The position numbers were made by a program, and so were the translations under genes. A stretch of DNA of 64,000 nucleotides, from contig JBKBNY010000010.1 in assembly GCA_046295175.1 (NCBI GenBank), positions 1-64,000 on the forward strand. The letters run 5' to 3'. This stretch comes from JALOLV01 sp046295175 (GTDB lineage: Bacteria > Bacteroidota > Bacteroidia > Cytophagales > Spirosomataceae). Below the pieces are notes generated by a model, which saw only the letters and a list, made by a program, of their open reading frames with translations, was not told the origin of the DNA and ran no database searches. The first letter of the stretch is position 1. Each line of letters starts with the position of its first letter. Positions 43,856 through 52,445 of this stretch are shown piece after piece.

Positions 43856-44407
43856 CAAAACATAAATTCCATCTAAGTTGCGTCCTAAGCCGTCGTAGTC
43901 GAGTCCGTAGCCCACAACAAAACGGTTCTCAATCTCGAAACCTACGTAATCTACCTTTAACGGTACTTTGAGGGCTTCGGGTTTGTGGAGCAATGTCATG
44001 ATTTTGAGCGAATCAGGCTTTTGCGAGGCCAATTGTCCAAGCACTTCTTGCATCGTCAGGCCAGTATCTACAATATCTTCTACGATGATGCAGGGGCGTC
44101 CTTGAATACTTTCTTTGAGTCCGATAATCTGCTTGACCTGCCCCGAAGACTCAGTGCTATGGTAAGAAGAAACACGGATAAACGTAATTTCGCAGTCGAT
44201 TTCGAGGTGCTTGAATAATTCACCAACAAACATAAATGCCCCATTTAGCACGCCAATCAAAAGTGGATTTTTGCCTTTGTAATCTTCGTTGATTTGAGCG
44301 GCCAATGCTTTGATTCGTTCTGTAATTTTATCGCTCGTAATGTATGGTACAAATTGTTTATCTCTGATTTGCTTCATTGTTGATGAATCATTGGTGAATG
44401 AATCCAT
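43841..44407 (-). CDS. hpt: Hypoxanthine phosphoribosyltransferase
   Basis: Purine salvage enzyme of up to 188 residues that joins PRPP to hypoxanthine or guanine. The PRPP loop is IIVEDIVDTGLTM. GVLNGAFMFVGEL binds pyrophosphate, VSSYHSTESSGQVKQI is the flexible loop, and VGFEIENRFVVGYGLDYDGLGRNL is the base-recognition end. An alternative start at ATG 44377 (MKQIRDKQF) matches the family start better than the listed one. The 3' end is shared with the hairpin before the S41 gene. Confidence 0.95.
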   Translation of the reverse strand: MDSFTNDSSTMKQIRDKQFVPYITSDKITERIKALAAQINEDYKGKNPLLIGVLNGAFMFVGELFKHLEIDCEITFIRVSSYHSTESSGQVKQIIGLKESIQGRPCIIVEDIVDTGLTMQEVLGQLASQKPDSLKIMTLLHKPEALKVPLKVDYVGFEIENRFVVGYGLDYDGLGRNLDGIYVLDSDS

Positions 44408-44488
44408 AAAAGTAAAATCGGATTGACGATTAACAAAAAAGAATTAACTAAATTGCCGAAAATTCAGGCATTAATATCTATTTGACCA

Positions 44489-45472
44489 ATGAAACTCACC
44501 AAAATAGCTCAGTTTTCTATACTGATGCTGACTACTTCTGCATTCAGTTTAGTGTCTTATTCTCAAAAATGGGAGAATATTCAAGCCACAAATTCTTGTA
44601 CCAAACGCCACGAAAACACCTTAGCCGCCGTAGGTGATAAGCTCGTTTTGTTTGGCGGACGTGGCATAAAATCGACTGATATTTATGATATTAAAACCAA
44701 TACGTGGACAAAACTGGGTGAAACTCCCCTCGAAATTCACCACCTACAAGCAGTTACGTACAACAATGAAGTCTATGTAATAGGTGCATTGACGGGTTCG
44801 TATCCTCACGAAACGCCGATTCCGAATATTTATATTTTTAATCTTGCTAAAGGAGAATGGCGTAAAGGGCCTGAAATTCCAAAAGAGTATTTGAGAGGCT
44901 CGGCAGGGTGCGTTGTCTATAAAAATAAAATCTACATGGTTTGTGGAATCTTGGATGGGCATTGGGATGGACACGTAGCGTGGCTTAGTGAATATAATCC
45001 CAAAACAAATACTTGGAGTAAACTTGCCGATGCCCCACACGCCCGCGACCACGTGAGTGTAGCCATCGTCAAAGATAAATTATATGTGGCGGGTGGTCGC
45101 CGCTCGACAGCACGCATCAATCAAGTTTTGAACCTAACCGAACCAGCTGTAGATGTGTATGACTTCAAGAAAAAAACATGGGAAACCCTACCTCCAAGCC
45201 TTAATTTACCGACCATGAGAGCAGGAAACTCGACCGTAGCCTTCGGTAGTAAAATCTTGGTAATGGGTGGTGAGAGTGCCGCACAGGTACCTTCTCACAG
45301 CGAAGTAGAGGCATTTGATACTGTGAAGATGCAATGGGAGAAGTTTCCGAATCTGTTACAAGGTCGTCATGGAACTGGGGCAGTTGTTGTCGGTGGAAAA
45401 GTTTATACAATTGCGGGTTCGGCCAATCGTGGCGGTGGCCCAGAGATTGATTTAATAGAGGTTTTGAAGTAA
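44489..45472 (+). CDS. Exported kelch-repeat protein
   Basis: Protein of 327 residues with a leader (ILMLTTSAFSLVSYSQ) and a six-bladed kelch propeller. Recurrent blades are GDKLVLFGGRG, NNEVYVIGALTG, KNKIYMVCGILDG, KDKLYVAGGRRS, GSKILVMGGES and GGKVYTIAGSA, each followed by a TxxWxKL-type strand. Function of such exported propellers ranges from sialic-acid mutarotases to binding proteins; the present protein lacks features that decide. A strong hairpin follows the stop. Confidence 0.88.
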   Translation: MKLTKIAQFSILMLTTSAFSLVSYSQKWENIQATNSCTKRHENTLAAVGDKLVLFGGRGIKSTDIYDIKTNTWTKLGETPLEIHHLQAVTYNNEVYVIGALTGSYPHETPIPNIYIFNLAKGEWRKGPEIPKEYLRGSAGCVVYKNKIYMVCGILDGHWDGHVAWLSEYNPKTNTWSKLADAPHARDHVSVAIVKDKLYVAGGRRSTARINQVLNLTEPAVDVYDFKKKTWETLPPSLNLPTMRAGNSTVAFGSKILVMGGESAAQVPSHSEVEAFDTVKMQWEKFPNLLQGRHGTGAVVVGGKVYTIAGSANRGGGPEIDLIEVLK

Positions 45473-45486
45473 ATAGACTCAAAAGC

Positions 45487-45519
45487 AACCCTGACAGGGC
45501 TTGAAGCCCTGTCAGGGTT
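45487..45519. terminator. Near-perfect 33-bp palindrome, bidirectional terminator
   Basis: AACCCTGACAGGGCTT and AAGCCCTGTCAGGGTT are exact inverses of 16 bp with a one-base centre. It sits 15 bp after the kelch gene and 3 bp before the 3' end of the convergent gene at 45523. The CCCTGACAGGG core recurs as a dispersed repeat in many Bacteroidota, as I recall. Confidence 0.8.
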
Positions 45520-45522
45520 TAA

Positions 45523-46239
45523 TTATTTCAAAATTCGTGATGGCGTAAAGAATCTAATGATATAATTCACGAGCAGGAATTCGCCGGTAGTGTTACAAAC
45601 ACGTATCAGAATAAAAGTAAATTCGTACAGTCTTGCTTCGGGCGGAAGAATATAATATAAATCTGAGATAGCAGTCAGGCTTAAACCCACAATAAATAAC
45701 ATATAATTGGGTTTATTATGACGCTCTAACTGTAATCCCACCAACCAAAAAACTGCAATCATCGCCCAATAGAAATTGAAAGAAAGCATCGATTCTCTCG
45801 GAAATTTATTCAGCAGATACAAACTCAGCAAACTATAAATAATGGCTATGCTGTAAAACAAAACGCTGAATTTATCTTTCTTCAAATGCAAATCAAGACC
45901 CATTTTAAAGAAAATCCAAACGTATATTGCTCTGATGAGTGGTTGGATATAAGAATAAAACACGTCGTAAGTTTTCTCATCAATAATAATCAAAGAAGCC
46001 ATTCCTAAGAGAAAAAGACTTAGGTAAATCCCGCTCAGCATTAGGATATTGACCTCAAACTTTCGGATTAATACATAGACAATGTAGCAGAATAGCAAAA
46101 CGTAATCGAATTGAAACAGAAAAATAGCAAGCCCTCTTTCGCTCAAAGTAACAAGCGAATTAGGTTCGATTTCTTTGAAAAAGAAAAAAATCGACAAAAA
46201 AACCGACACAATAAAGAATTGTGTAAACCTGCTATTCAT
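45523..46239 (-). CDS. Polytopic membrane protein of unknown function
   Basis: Protein of 238 residues with about seven or eight hydrophobic helices. Late segments AISDLYYILPPE and IRVCNTTGEFLLVNYIIRFF resemble the corresponding part of the protein at 18351-19085 (TDLAYTHYVF, MIAQYFFIVG), so the two may be distant relatives in one membrane family. No function is evident. It is 39 bp downstream of the yyaL-like gene on the same strand. Confidence 0.65.
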   Translation of the reverse strand: MNSRFTQFFIVSVFLSIFFFFKEIEPNSLVTLSERGLAIFLFQFDYVLLFCYIVYVLIRKFEVNILMLSGIYLSLFLLGMASLIIIDEKTYDVFYSYIQPLIRAIYVWIFFKMGLDLHLKKDKFSVLFYSIAIIYSLLSLYLLNKFPRESMLSFNFYWAMIAVFWLVGLQLERHNKPNYMLFIVGLSLTAISDLYYILPPEARLYEFTFILIRVCNTTGEFLLVNYIIRFFTPSRILK

Positions 46240-46278
46240 TTGATGTACTAATTCATGGCTTAATTTAGGTATAAAATA

Positions 46279-48348
46279 CTATTGATTCAAATTATCCGCT
46301 ATCAAATCCAAAGCCTTTTGTACATCATTCGTTGGCAATTGGCATGTTTTATCGAAGCATACATAAATCGTTGTTTGGTCGTTGATGGCGGTTCTACCTT
46401 GCAAAAGTGGCAATTCGGATGCCGTTTGGGTTGCCACAAAAACTTTATTGGGGTTGTATGTTTTATCAATCTGTTCTCTGATATTCGAGATTTCGCTACC
46501 AACTATCACCACTTCGGCCGTTGGTTTTGCGTGATAACTCGCCAAGCAAGCCCAATTTGTTAGCCATTGAGGTTCGGCCAAAATCAGTTTCTTCATTTTG
46601 CCCAACATCTTATCCGAAATCATTCTAAAGTCGGTTCTTTCTAACAAAACCGATAACCAATAGAGATTGGCCGCCATAATTGAATTTGACGCAGGAATCA
46701 CATTATCAAACATTTCTTTTTTACGAGCAATCAATTCTTCGCCCTGCACGTCGGTAAAGTAGAAAAATTCATCTTCGGAATCATAAAAATTACCAATTGT
46801 ATATTCGGCGAGCATTTCGGCTTCGCGAAGCCATTTTTCATCAAAACAAACCTGATAAAGTGCAATGTATGCATCAATCACCGCCGCATAGTCTTCGAGA
46901 AATGCAACTACTGACCTACTGCTCCCCTCTCCATCGGGAGAGGGGTTGGGGCGACCGTCGCTACGGGTGAGGTAAAGGTGCAGCAATCCTCTACCCTCTT
47001 TGCCGTCTTCGTTTTGTACAGAAACCGTCAGGTTCTCATAAATAAATTGGGCGTTTCGGAGTGCTAATGCCAAAAATTTAGGTTCATTAAAATACTTGTA
47101 AGCATCTACCAAACCTTTGAGCATCAGCCCATTCCACGAGCAAAGAATCTTATTGTCTAAGCCAGGTCGTGGTCTTTGGTCTCGGTATTCTTTTAATTGC
47201 TGATACCACTTTTCGATTCGAGGATTTTGAGATGTTGGAAAAGGCACTTCTGCGTGTACAATATTATATCCATGTTCCCAGTTTCCTTCTTCGCTAAACT
47301 CAAAAATATTACAAAATTCTTCGGCATCAACGCCCAAAATATCTTCGATTTCAGTTTTTGTCCAGATGTAATATTTACCCTCAATTCCCTCCGAATCAGC
47401 ATCCAATGCCGAGTAAAACCCACCTTCTTGGCTTGTCATTTCTCTTTCGAGCCATTCGATTGTCTGATAAACATTGCGTTTGTAGAGTTCGTTGCGGGTC
47501 AAGGCAAATGCCTCCGAATACAAACTCACCAATTGCCCATTGTCATAAAGCATTTTCTCAAAATGCGGTACTTTCCATTCGTCATCGGTCGAGTAGCGAG
47601 TCCAGCCACCACCCACTTGGTCATAAATCCCCCCGAGGGCAACTCTATCGAGCGTCAGAGTAAGCTGTTTTAATGCCCTTTGGTCTTCGGTTTGGTGATA
47701 ATACCTCAGCAAAAACATCCAAATACTCGGCATCGGGAACTTCGGAGCTCGATTCATCCCACCTTTTTCGGTATCGAAATCTTTTTGCAGACGATTAAAC
47801 ATCACTATCAATTCATCCTCGCTAAACGCAACGCCTTCTTCGTTCGATAATTGATATTTGTCCGATTCTTTGAAGTGCATATTTTGCGTAAATCCTTCGG
47901 CCGAATTCTGTAATTCCGAGCGATTATTGACAAACGCATTCTGAATACTCATCAACAAATTTGCCCAGTTTTTTGGTGGAAAATACGTGCCACCATAAAA
48001 AGGTTTGGCATCGGGCATCAAAAAAACATTGAGCGGCCAGCCGCCACGCACACCCATCGCATGCAGGGAGTCCATGTAAATTGCGTCAACATCGGGGCGT
48101 TCTTCTCTATCTACTTTTATACAAACAAAATACCGATTCATAATCTCGGCAATCTGCTGGTTTTCAAACGATTCTCGCTCCATCACATGGCACCAATGGC
48201 ACGCCGAATAGCCAATACTGACCAAAATTGGCTTGTCTTCGGTCTTGGCTTTGCTGAGTGCTTCTTCGCTCCAAGGATACCAATCCACTGGGTTGTGAGC
48301 GTGTTGTTGCAAGTAGGGGCTTGTTTCGTTTGCGAGTCTATTTGACAT
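46279..48348 (-). CDS. yyaL: YyaL/SSP411-type protein: thioredoxin fold plus alpha/alpha barrel
   Basis: Protein of 689 residues. The N-terminal DUF255 thioredoxin-like domain opens [22 protein letters not shown] and carries the CHWC motif (C50-C53). The remainder is an alpha/alpha barrel similar to N-acylglucosamine 2-epimerases ([14 protein letters not shown], [17 protein letters not shown]). The biological role of this widespread family is unsettled. Around residues 457-476 an in-frame insertion ([18 protein letters not shown]) is encoded by a REP-like hairpin and interrupts the usual short turn before the FLEDYA helix; the reading frame stays intact. Neighbours show no functional link. 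Confidence 0.92.
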   Translation of the reverse strand: MSNRLANETSPYLQQHAHNPVDWYPWSEEALSKAKTEDKPILVSIGYSACHWCHVMERESFENQQIAEIMNRYFVCIKVDREERPDVDAIYMDSLHAMGVRGGWPLNVFLMPDAKPFYGGTYFPPKNWANLLMSIQNAFVNNRSELQNSAEGFTQNMHFKESDKYQLSNEEGVAFSEDELIVMFNRLQKDFDTEKGGMNRAPKFPMPSIWMFLLRYYHQTEDQRALKQLTLTLDRVALGGIYDQVGGGWTRYSTDDEWKVPHFEKMLYDNGQLVSLYSEAFALTRNELYKRNVYQTIEWLEREMTSQEGGFYSALDADSEGIEGKYYIWTKTEIEDILGVDAEEFCNIFEFSEEGNWEHGYNIVHAEVPFPTSQNPRIEKWYQQLKEYRDQRPRPGLDNKILCSWNGLMLKGLVDAYKYFNEPKFLALALRNAQFIYENLTVSVQNEDGKEGRGLLHLYLTRSDGRPNPSPDGEGSSRSVVAFLEDYAAVIDAYIALYQVCFDEKWLREAEMLAEYTIGNFYDSEDEFFYFTDVQGEELIARKKEMFDNVIPASNSIMAANLYWLSVLLERTDFRMISDKMLGKMKKLILAEPQWLTNWACLASYHAKPTAEVVIVGSEISNIREQIDKTYNPNKVFVATQTASELPLLQGRTAINDQTTIYVCFDKTCQLPTNDVQKALDLIADNLNQ
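46924..46983. repeat. REP-like element inserted in frame in the yyaL-like gene
   Basis: A 9-bp stem CCCCTCTCC/GGAGAGGGG with loop ATCG (46924-46945), then a tail GGGTTGGGGCGACCGTCG and TACGGGTGAGG. On the coding strand it gives the peptide PNPSPDGEG, a sequence I associate with dispersed palindromes in other bacteria. The loop ATCG is the same as in the element at 7843. Confidence 0.75.
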
Positions 48349-48358
48349 AAATTCTTTC

Positions 48359-49999
48359 TTATTGTTTGATAAATTTCTTTGTCGAATTCAGAATTCTCAC
48401 GAAGTATGTCCCACTCGACAACTGATTGATTTTTAACACTTTATCATTACTTCCCAAATCGATATTTGCTTTTTCGGCGTAAACAATTCGCCCTTGAGCA
48501 TCTACCAATTCGATATTCGCTGATAAACTTTGGGTAGCATTGATTCGCAGTTTTAACTCTTCTTGGGTAGGATTGGGCAATACCTCTATCGAACTCAAAA
48601 CCGATGGATTTTCGTTGCCAGTCAGGTTCAAATCAAACTTGCATAAAAAAACCTCATAGCCTTTGAGCGTAACCGAGCCTTGCCAATTTTTATAGGCAAT
48701 TGGCACCGTAACCACATCATTCTCGGATTTAGCGTAAGGGTTATGAGCCGCAACCAAAAGATTATTTTCTTTGAAAACCCCACGCCAAATCGGTTTTTGG
48801 GTATCGTTATAATCTCTCGCCGGAGTCGGAATCACGAGTTCATAATTACCTTCAAACATATTTTTGTGGAGCGATAAACGATGCAAACCATTGATAAAAT
48901 GCTCGTACAGACCAAAGTTTTCATCGCGATTGTGATTGAGGGGGTCATCCCAAAGCCAAAGACCACTTGCTCCCGAAAAAAACGGAAAAATAGCAGTCGC
49001 TTCGGCCATGTAAGGTCTGATAAATTTATCTTTTAGACTCGGATTATAGAAAAAACGAACCGATACAAACGGAATGATTGGCTTGTTGCTCCACGCTCGG
49101 TTTATCTCGACCTGAAACAAAAGAAACGACAAATAATCAACCGCAAGTGGACTCGGATAATCGAAAAAATAGTAGGCGGTTGGTCCCCAAAAATCCTGCT
49201 GATTATGAAACTCTCCACCAAGTGCATTCTTAGAAAAATCATAATTTAGGTAATTGATTTGGGATGTTGCTGTCGTCCACTCTCTCCAACTCAAACTCGG
49301 ATAATTGATATACGTTGTCGGAATCGGAGGGTCAGCGTAGCTTCCTAATTTCATTGTCTGCGGAATCCCGACCGAACGCATTTGCTTGAATGGCTCAGCA
49401 TAGAGATTCTGCATATCTTTTTTATATTGCAAGATAAAAGACTGGTTATCAAGAGATTTGTATTGCTGCGGCGTAAGCGGATGATTTTTCAGAACGAGAA
49501 TCGAATCATTAGAACGGATATTCCTTTCAATATCAAAAATCATCAAATCTACATTTGGTACTCCGCTCCGAAACGTACTATGAAAATTATCGGCAACGGC
49601 ATTGATACCATTCCTAAAATGAGATTTGTACAAATCCGTGTTGTTATTCCACGGGCTTCGAATCGTCTCCCACGGCTGATTGGCCGAAGGCGAAGCCACG
49701 CCGTACCAAATCCATGCACGATTTTTGGGTTCGAGGTCGGGGTCTTGCCCTTCGTAGTACCCGATATGCGAAAAACCGTGCTTAAGTGGCTGTTTCTGCG
49801 TATCGCCGAATCGTGGACCACCCCAAACAATCTTAAATGGAAGGCTAAATTCGGGAAATTTCTGCCATTCAATCGTTCGGTTGCGGGTCGTTGGACTGAA
49901 TTGAAAAGAAGAATTTACGGGCTGACAAGGTTGTGCAAAGGCATCTGGCCAAATAAAAACCAATAATAAAAATACTAATCTAAAGTCTTTTTTTCTCAT
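48359..49999 (-). CDS. T9SS-secreted protein with C-terminal sorting domain
   Basis: Protein of 546 residues from ATG 49999 ([20 protein letters not shown]), which is preferred to an upstream ATG at 50023 because it starts the signal peptide. The C-terminal 75 residues ([14 protein letters not shown], then [14 protein letters not shown] and [20 protein letters not shown]) form a type A T9SS sorting domain, so the protein is exported to the surface or medium. The main domain has barrel-like features ([35 protein letters not shown]) reminiscent of glycoside hydrolase folds, but I recognise no family. Confidence 0.82.
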   Translation of the reverse strand: MRKKDFRLVFLLLVFIWPDAFAQPCQPVNSSFQFSPTTRNRTIEWQKFPEFSLPFKIVWGGPRFGDTQKQPLKHGFSHIGYYEGQDPDLEPKNRAWIWYGVASPSANQPWETIRSPWNNNTDLYKSHFRNGINAVADNFHSTFRSGVPNVDLMIFDIERNIRSNDSILVLKNHPLTPQQYKSLDNQSFILQYKKDMQNLYAEPFKQMRSVGIPQTMKLGSYADPPIPTTYINYPSLSWREWTTATSQINYLNYDFSKNALGGEFHNQQDFWGPTAYYFFDYPSPLAVDYLSFLLFQVEINRAWSNKPIIPFVSVRFFYNPSLKDKFIRPYMAEATAIFPFFSGASGLWLWDDPLNHNRDENFGLYEHFINGLHRLSLHKNMFEGNYELVIPTPARDYNDTQKPIWRGVFKENNLLVAAHNPYAKSENDVVTVPIAYKNWQGSVTLKGYEVFLCKFDLNLTGNENPSVLSSIEVLPNPTQEELKLRINATQSLSANIELVDAQGRIVYAEKANIDLGSNDKVLKINQLSSGTYFVRILNSTKKFIKQ

Positions 50000-50084
50000 A
50001 AATCCCTCGTATAATATGTTCATCCCTCAAAATCGTTTCTTTTACATACAGATTGTGAAATAACTTGGTTAAGTAAAAAGGATT

Positions 50085-50095
50085 CCGTGGCACGG
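50085..50095. repeat. CCGTGGCACGG palindrome
   Basis: Close copy of the palindrome at 14885-14895. The surrounding gap (50000-50311, about 310 bp between divergent genes) also holds a related CTTGTCACGGG half at about 50139-50149 and TAATTTTG at 50280-50287, a -7-like box for the next gene; otherwise I see nothing in it. Confidence 0.4.
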
Positions 50096-50311
50096 ATAAC
50101 TTTTAGACTTATCATTTAATCAATTATTGTTTCAAACCTTGTCACGGGTTTTAAAGGTTTTATTTCAATATCTATAATTACAACAAATTTGAGATTAAAT
50201 CATCACAAACCGAAATAGACTTTATCAATTTTGATAAAAATTAATCACTCAAACTTTACTAATCCTCACAATCAAATCATAATTTTGTACGTTAGAAGCA
50301 AAAAAGAAAAC

Positions 50312-50746
50312 ATGAAAAAACTCGCATTTGGTTTATTAATCTCGGTTTTATTGATAGCCTCAAAATGTAAAGATAAAGAAATCATCGAGCCGTCGGCCGT
50401 GATGACTTCTAAAATCTGGAAGCTGGATAGGTTTAGCGATATGGATAACAAAACCCTCACCCAAAACCAACTCAACTCGCAAGCGATTGGGCTTTTTGGA
50501 TTGGAGATTGAATTTAGAGAAAACAACGTAACTCGTGCCAGAGACCGCCAAACCAAGCAGATTGTCAATACCGGAACTTGGTATTTGATAGAAAACAACA
50601 AGTACATTGATATTGATGCCCAAGGCATAAAAGGCAAGTTTGAGCTTGTACTGGTCGAGAAAGACAAACTCATCATCCGAGCCGAAAATAACAAACAACT
50701 CGCCACTGGGCAGTACGTAAACCTCGAATTAGTCCCTTCTTTATAA
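50312..50746 (+). CDS. Lipocalin-like lipoprotein
   Basis: Protein of 144 residues with a leader ending ASKC, a probable lipobox cysteine, so attached to a membrane. The body has the order of strands in small lipocalin-like Bacteroidota proteins: SKIWKLDRFSDMDN, GLEIEFRENNVTRARD, NTGTWYLIENNKYIDI, KGKFELVLVEKDKLIIRA. No ligand is evident. I chose ATG 50312, which begins the signal peptide; the ORF extends to 50231 without conserved sequence. A strong terminator follows. Confidence 0.75.
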   Translation: MKKLAFGLLISVLLIASKCKDKEIIEPSAVMTSKIWKLDRFSDMDNKTLTQNQLNSQAIGLFGLEIEFRENNVTRARDRQTKQIVNTGTWYLIENNKYIDIDAQGIKGKFELVLVEKDKLIIRAENNKQLATGQYVNLELVPSL

Positions 50747-50750
50747 CACC

Positions 50751-50778
50751 AAGCACGCTCAGCCAAGCGTGCTTTTTT
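50751..50778 (+). terminator. Rho-independent terminator
   Basis: Stem AAGCACGCT/AGCGTGCTT, loop CAGCCA, then TTTTTT GTT. Five bases after the lipocalin-like gene. Confidence 0.9.
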
Positions 50779-50830
50779 GTTGGTAGATATTCTACTCAAA
50801 AATCTTTCATAAGAATATTCAATAGTATGC

Positions 50831-50860
50831 TTGCATAATAATTTTGGATACGTATATTTG
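50831..50860 (+). promoter_or_regulatory. Promoter of the 50970 gene
   Basis: TTG at 50831-50833, a 19-bp spacer, and TATATTTG at 50853-50860. Transcription would start near 50867, and the leader would contain the AT-rich inverted-repeat element at 50890-50965. Confidence 0.75.
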
Positions 50861-50889
50861 TATCGAAAAAGTTATGCGTGCATAATAAT

Positions 50890-50965
50890 TGTGAATTAAT
50901 TAATCGTGAATTAGTGACTTTTTCCTATTCATTAATTCGCCCATTCACCATTTGTTCATTCATTA
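50890..50965. repeat. AT-rich inverted-repeat element before the 50970 gene
   Basis: GTGAATTAATTAATCGTGAA words (50890-50916) face ATTCATTAATTCGCCCATTC words (50927 onward). The element ends 5 bp before the start codon, in the transcribed leader. Confidence 0.6.
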
Positions 50966-50969
50966 AAAG

Positions 50970-51452
50970 ATGAATCGTCTTAGCCGAAGCCTATCAAAAC
51001 TAAATAAATTGCCTCGTTTTATACAAGATTGGGCAAGAGATTATGTTATTGGTCGTACCGTAAAATTTGTCGGAACGGCTGGCATCCATTTTGAAAAAAT
51101 GACTTGTAACGAAGTCGTGATTACACTCGCCAACCAAACCAAAGTACAAAACCACATCGGGCAGATTCATGCCGCAGCCACTACCCTGCTCGCCGAAACC
51201 GCAACAGGAATGGTTGTAGGAATGAATATCCCAGACAACAAATTACCTCTGATGAAGAACCTTTCGGTCAAATTCATCAAACGCAGCATCGGGCAACAAA
51301 CCGCTATCGCCAAACTATCCGACGAGCAAATCAGTTTAATCCAAAATACCGAAAAAGGAGATTATTTATCAGTACCCATCCAAGTAACCGATTCGACGGG
51401 CGAAGAAGTCGTGGTAGCAGAGATGATTTGGGCGTGGGTTTTGAAAAAGTGA
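50970..51452 (+). CDS. DUF4442 hotdog-fold protein, probable acyl-CoA thioesterase
   Basis: Protein of 160 residues with the hotdog-fold layout of DUF4442: RTVKFVGTAGIHFEKMTCNEVVI, then NHIGQIHAAATTLLAETATGMVVGMN containing the central helix, and VKFIKRSIG. Related enzymes hydrolyse acyl-CoA thioesters. It lies upstream of fadN-fadA and was probably in one unit with them before the palindrome array and DUF559 gene entered. Substrate unknown. Confidence 0.85.
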   Translation: MNRLSRSLSKLNKLPRFIQDWARDYVIGRTVKFVGTAGIHFEKMTCNEVVITLANQTKVQNHIGQIHAAATTLLAETATGMVVGMNIPDNKLPLMKNLSVKFIKRSIGQQTAIAKLSDEQISLIQNTEKGDYLSVPIQVTDSTGEEVVVAEMIWAWVLKK

Positions 51453-51463
51453 TACATAAAACT

Positions 51464-51916
51464 TATCTCCTTGTAGGGGAGACTGAAAAGAATGCCAAAT
51501 ACACCATATTAAAGAAATTAAAATAACCTATACAAATCCTAAAACTTCTCCCCTCGTAGGGGAGACCGAGAGGGGTAAAACCCACCAAGTATCAAAACTT
51601 TAAAAAGATTTATTAGGTAAAATACATCATAAGAAAATGAATAACTATAAGGTTTTTACCCCATCCCCTTCGGGACTTCCCCTAACAGAGGAAGAATTTT
51701 AAAAACATCTCCCCTCGTAGGGGAGACCGAGAGGGGTAAAACACACCAAGTATCAAAACTTTAAAAAGATTTATTAGGTAAAATACATCATAAGAAAATG
51801 AATAACTATAAGGTTTTTACCCCATCCCCTGCGGGACTTCCACTAAAAGGGGAAGAGTTTTAAAAACTTCTCCCCTCGTAGGGGAGACCGAGAGGGGTAA
51901 AACCTTCCAAGTATCA
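51464..51916. repeat. REP-like palindrome array, 161-bp tandem repeat
   Basis: A 161-bp unit begins at TCTCCCCT at 51547 and 51708, with a third partial copy at 51869 and a degenerate piece at 51464-51482. Each unit holds two palindromic modules in opposite orientation: CTCCCCT-CGT-AGGGGAG followed by ACCGAGAGGGGTAAAAC, and CCCCATCCCC-TGCGGGACTTCC followed by AGGGGAAGAG. The spacer between them (TTTAAAAAGATTTATTAGGT and on) is almost identical between copies. The 481-bp gap between the hotdog gene and the DUF559 gene contains nothing else. Confidence 0.9.
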
Positions 51917-51933
51917 GCTTTAAAATTATCAAC

Positions 51934-52350
51934 ATGACACGATTTATAACTAATTCACCAGAACTTGAAATAAATAGAAAAGCTTTAAGAAAATACGGAA
52001 CTCCAGCCGAAGCAACTTTATGGAAACACCTTAAAAATAGGCAATTAGCAGGTAGAAAGTTTCGGCGGCAGTTCAGCATTGATAATCATATCTTAGATTT
52101 TTATTGTGTTGAAGAGATGGTCAATGTTGAATTAGACGGAGCAGGACACTACACCACGGGTGGACAAATGAGTGATTTTGATAGAGATGCTTATCTTGAA
52201 TCTCTTGGGGTAAAAGTACTGAGATTTGAGAATAAATTAATCTTTGATGCCATTGGTTCGGTTTTAGAAGAAATCAAGAATCAATTTAAAAGACAAGATG
52301 AATTTAAAAGAGGAATGGTAAGGAAGAAACACCAAATTGGGAATAAATAA
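51934..52350 (+). CDS. DUF559 endonuclease-like protein
   Basis: Protein of 138 residues of the Vsr-like PD-(D/E)XK clan. Key positions visible are E26 in GTPAEATLW, the basic KFRRQFSIDNHILDFYC strand with D55, E66-x-D68 in VNVELDGAGH, H72, and LGVKVLRFEN. Full-length relatives are 115-130 residues; the basic tail here is about 15 longer. No partner methylase is present. It is framed by direct copies of the REP module (51869 and 52370) and lies between a hotdog gene and fadN, which it separates. Start is the ATG after ATTATCAAC. Nuclease activity is inferred from family. Confidence 0.9.
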   Translation: MTRFITNSPELEINRKALRKYGTPAEATLWKHLKNRQLAGRKFRRQFSIDNHILDFYCVEEMVNVELDGAGHYTTGGQMSDFDRDAYLESLGVKVLRFENKLIFDAIGSVLEEIKNQFKRQDEFKRGMVRKKHQIGNK

Positions 52351-52369
52351 CAATAATATTTAAAAAGCT

Positions 52370-52418
52370 TCTCCCCTCTTAGGGGAGACTGAGAGGGGTA
52401 AAACCTTCCAAGTATCAA
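52370..52418. repeat. REP module copy downstream of DUF559 gene
   Basis: TCTCCCCT-CTT-AGGGGAG then ACTGAGAGGGGTAAAAC and CTTCCAAGTATCAA. This matches the copy directly upstream of the gene (51869-51916) in the same orientation, so the DUF559 gene sits between direct repeats of about 48 bp. It ends 27 bp before fadN. Confidence 0.85.
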
Positions 52419-52445
52419 CAGAAAAACAAAGAAAAACTACAATAA

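Noticed and set aside
50272..50799. Minus-strand ORF of 175 codons opposite the lipocalin-like gene
   Set aside because: The plus-strand gene has a signal peptide and a terminator at the proper end; the minus ORF spans that terminator.
51843..52079. Minus-strand ORF ending in a PSRSPLRGEK-type peptide
   Set aside because: It is a shadow of the DUF559 gene and the REP module; the peptide comes from the palindrome.
51934..52350. Restriction-modification or Vsr mismatch repair gene
   Set aside because: No cytosine methylase accompanies it, and mutS is far away; DUF559 with flanking repeats describes it better.
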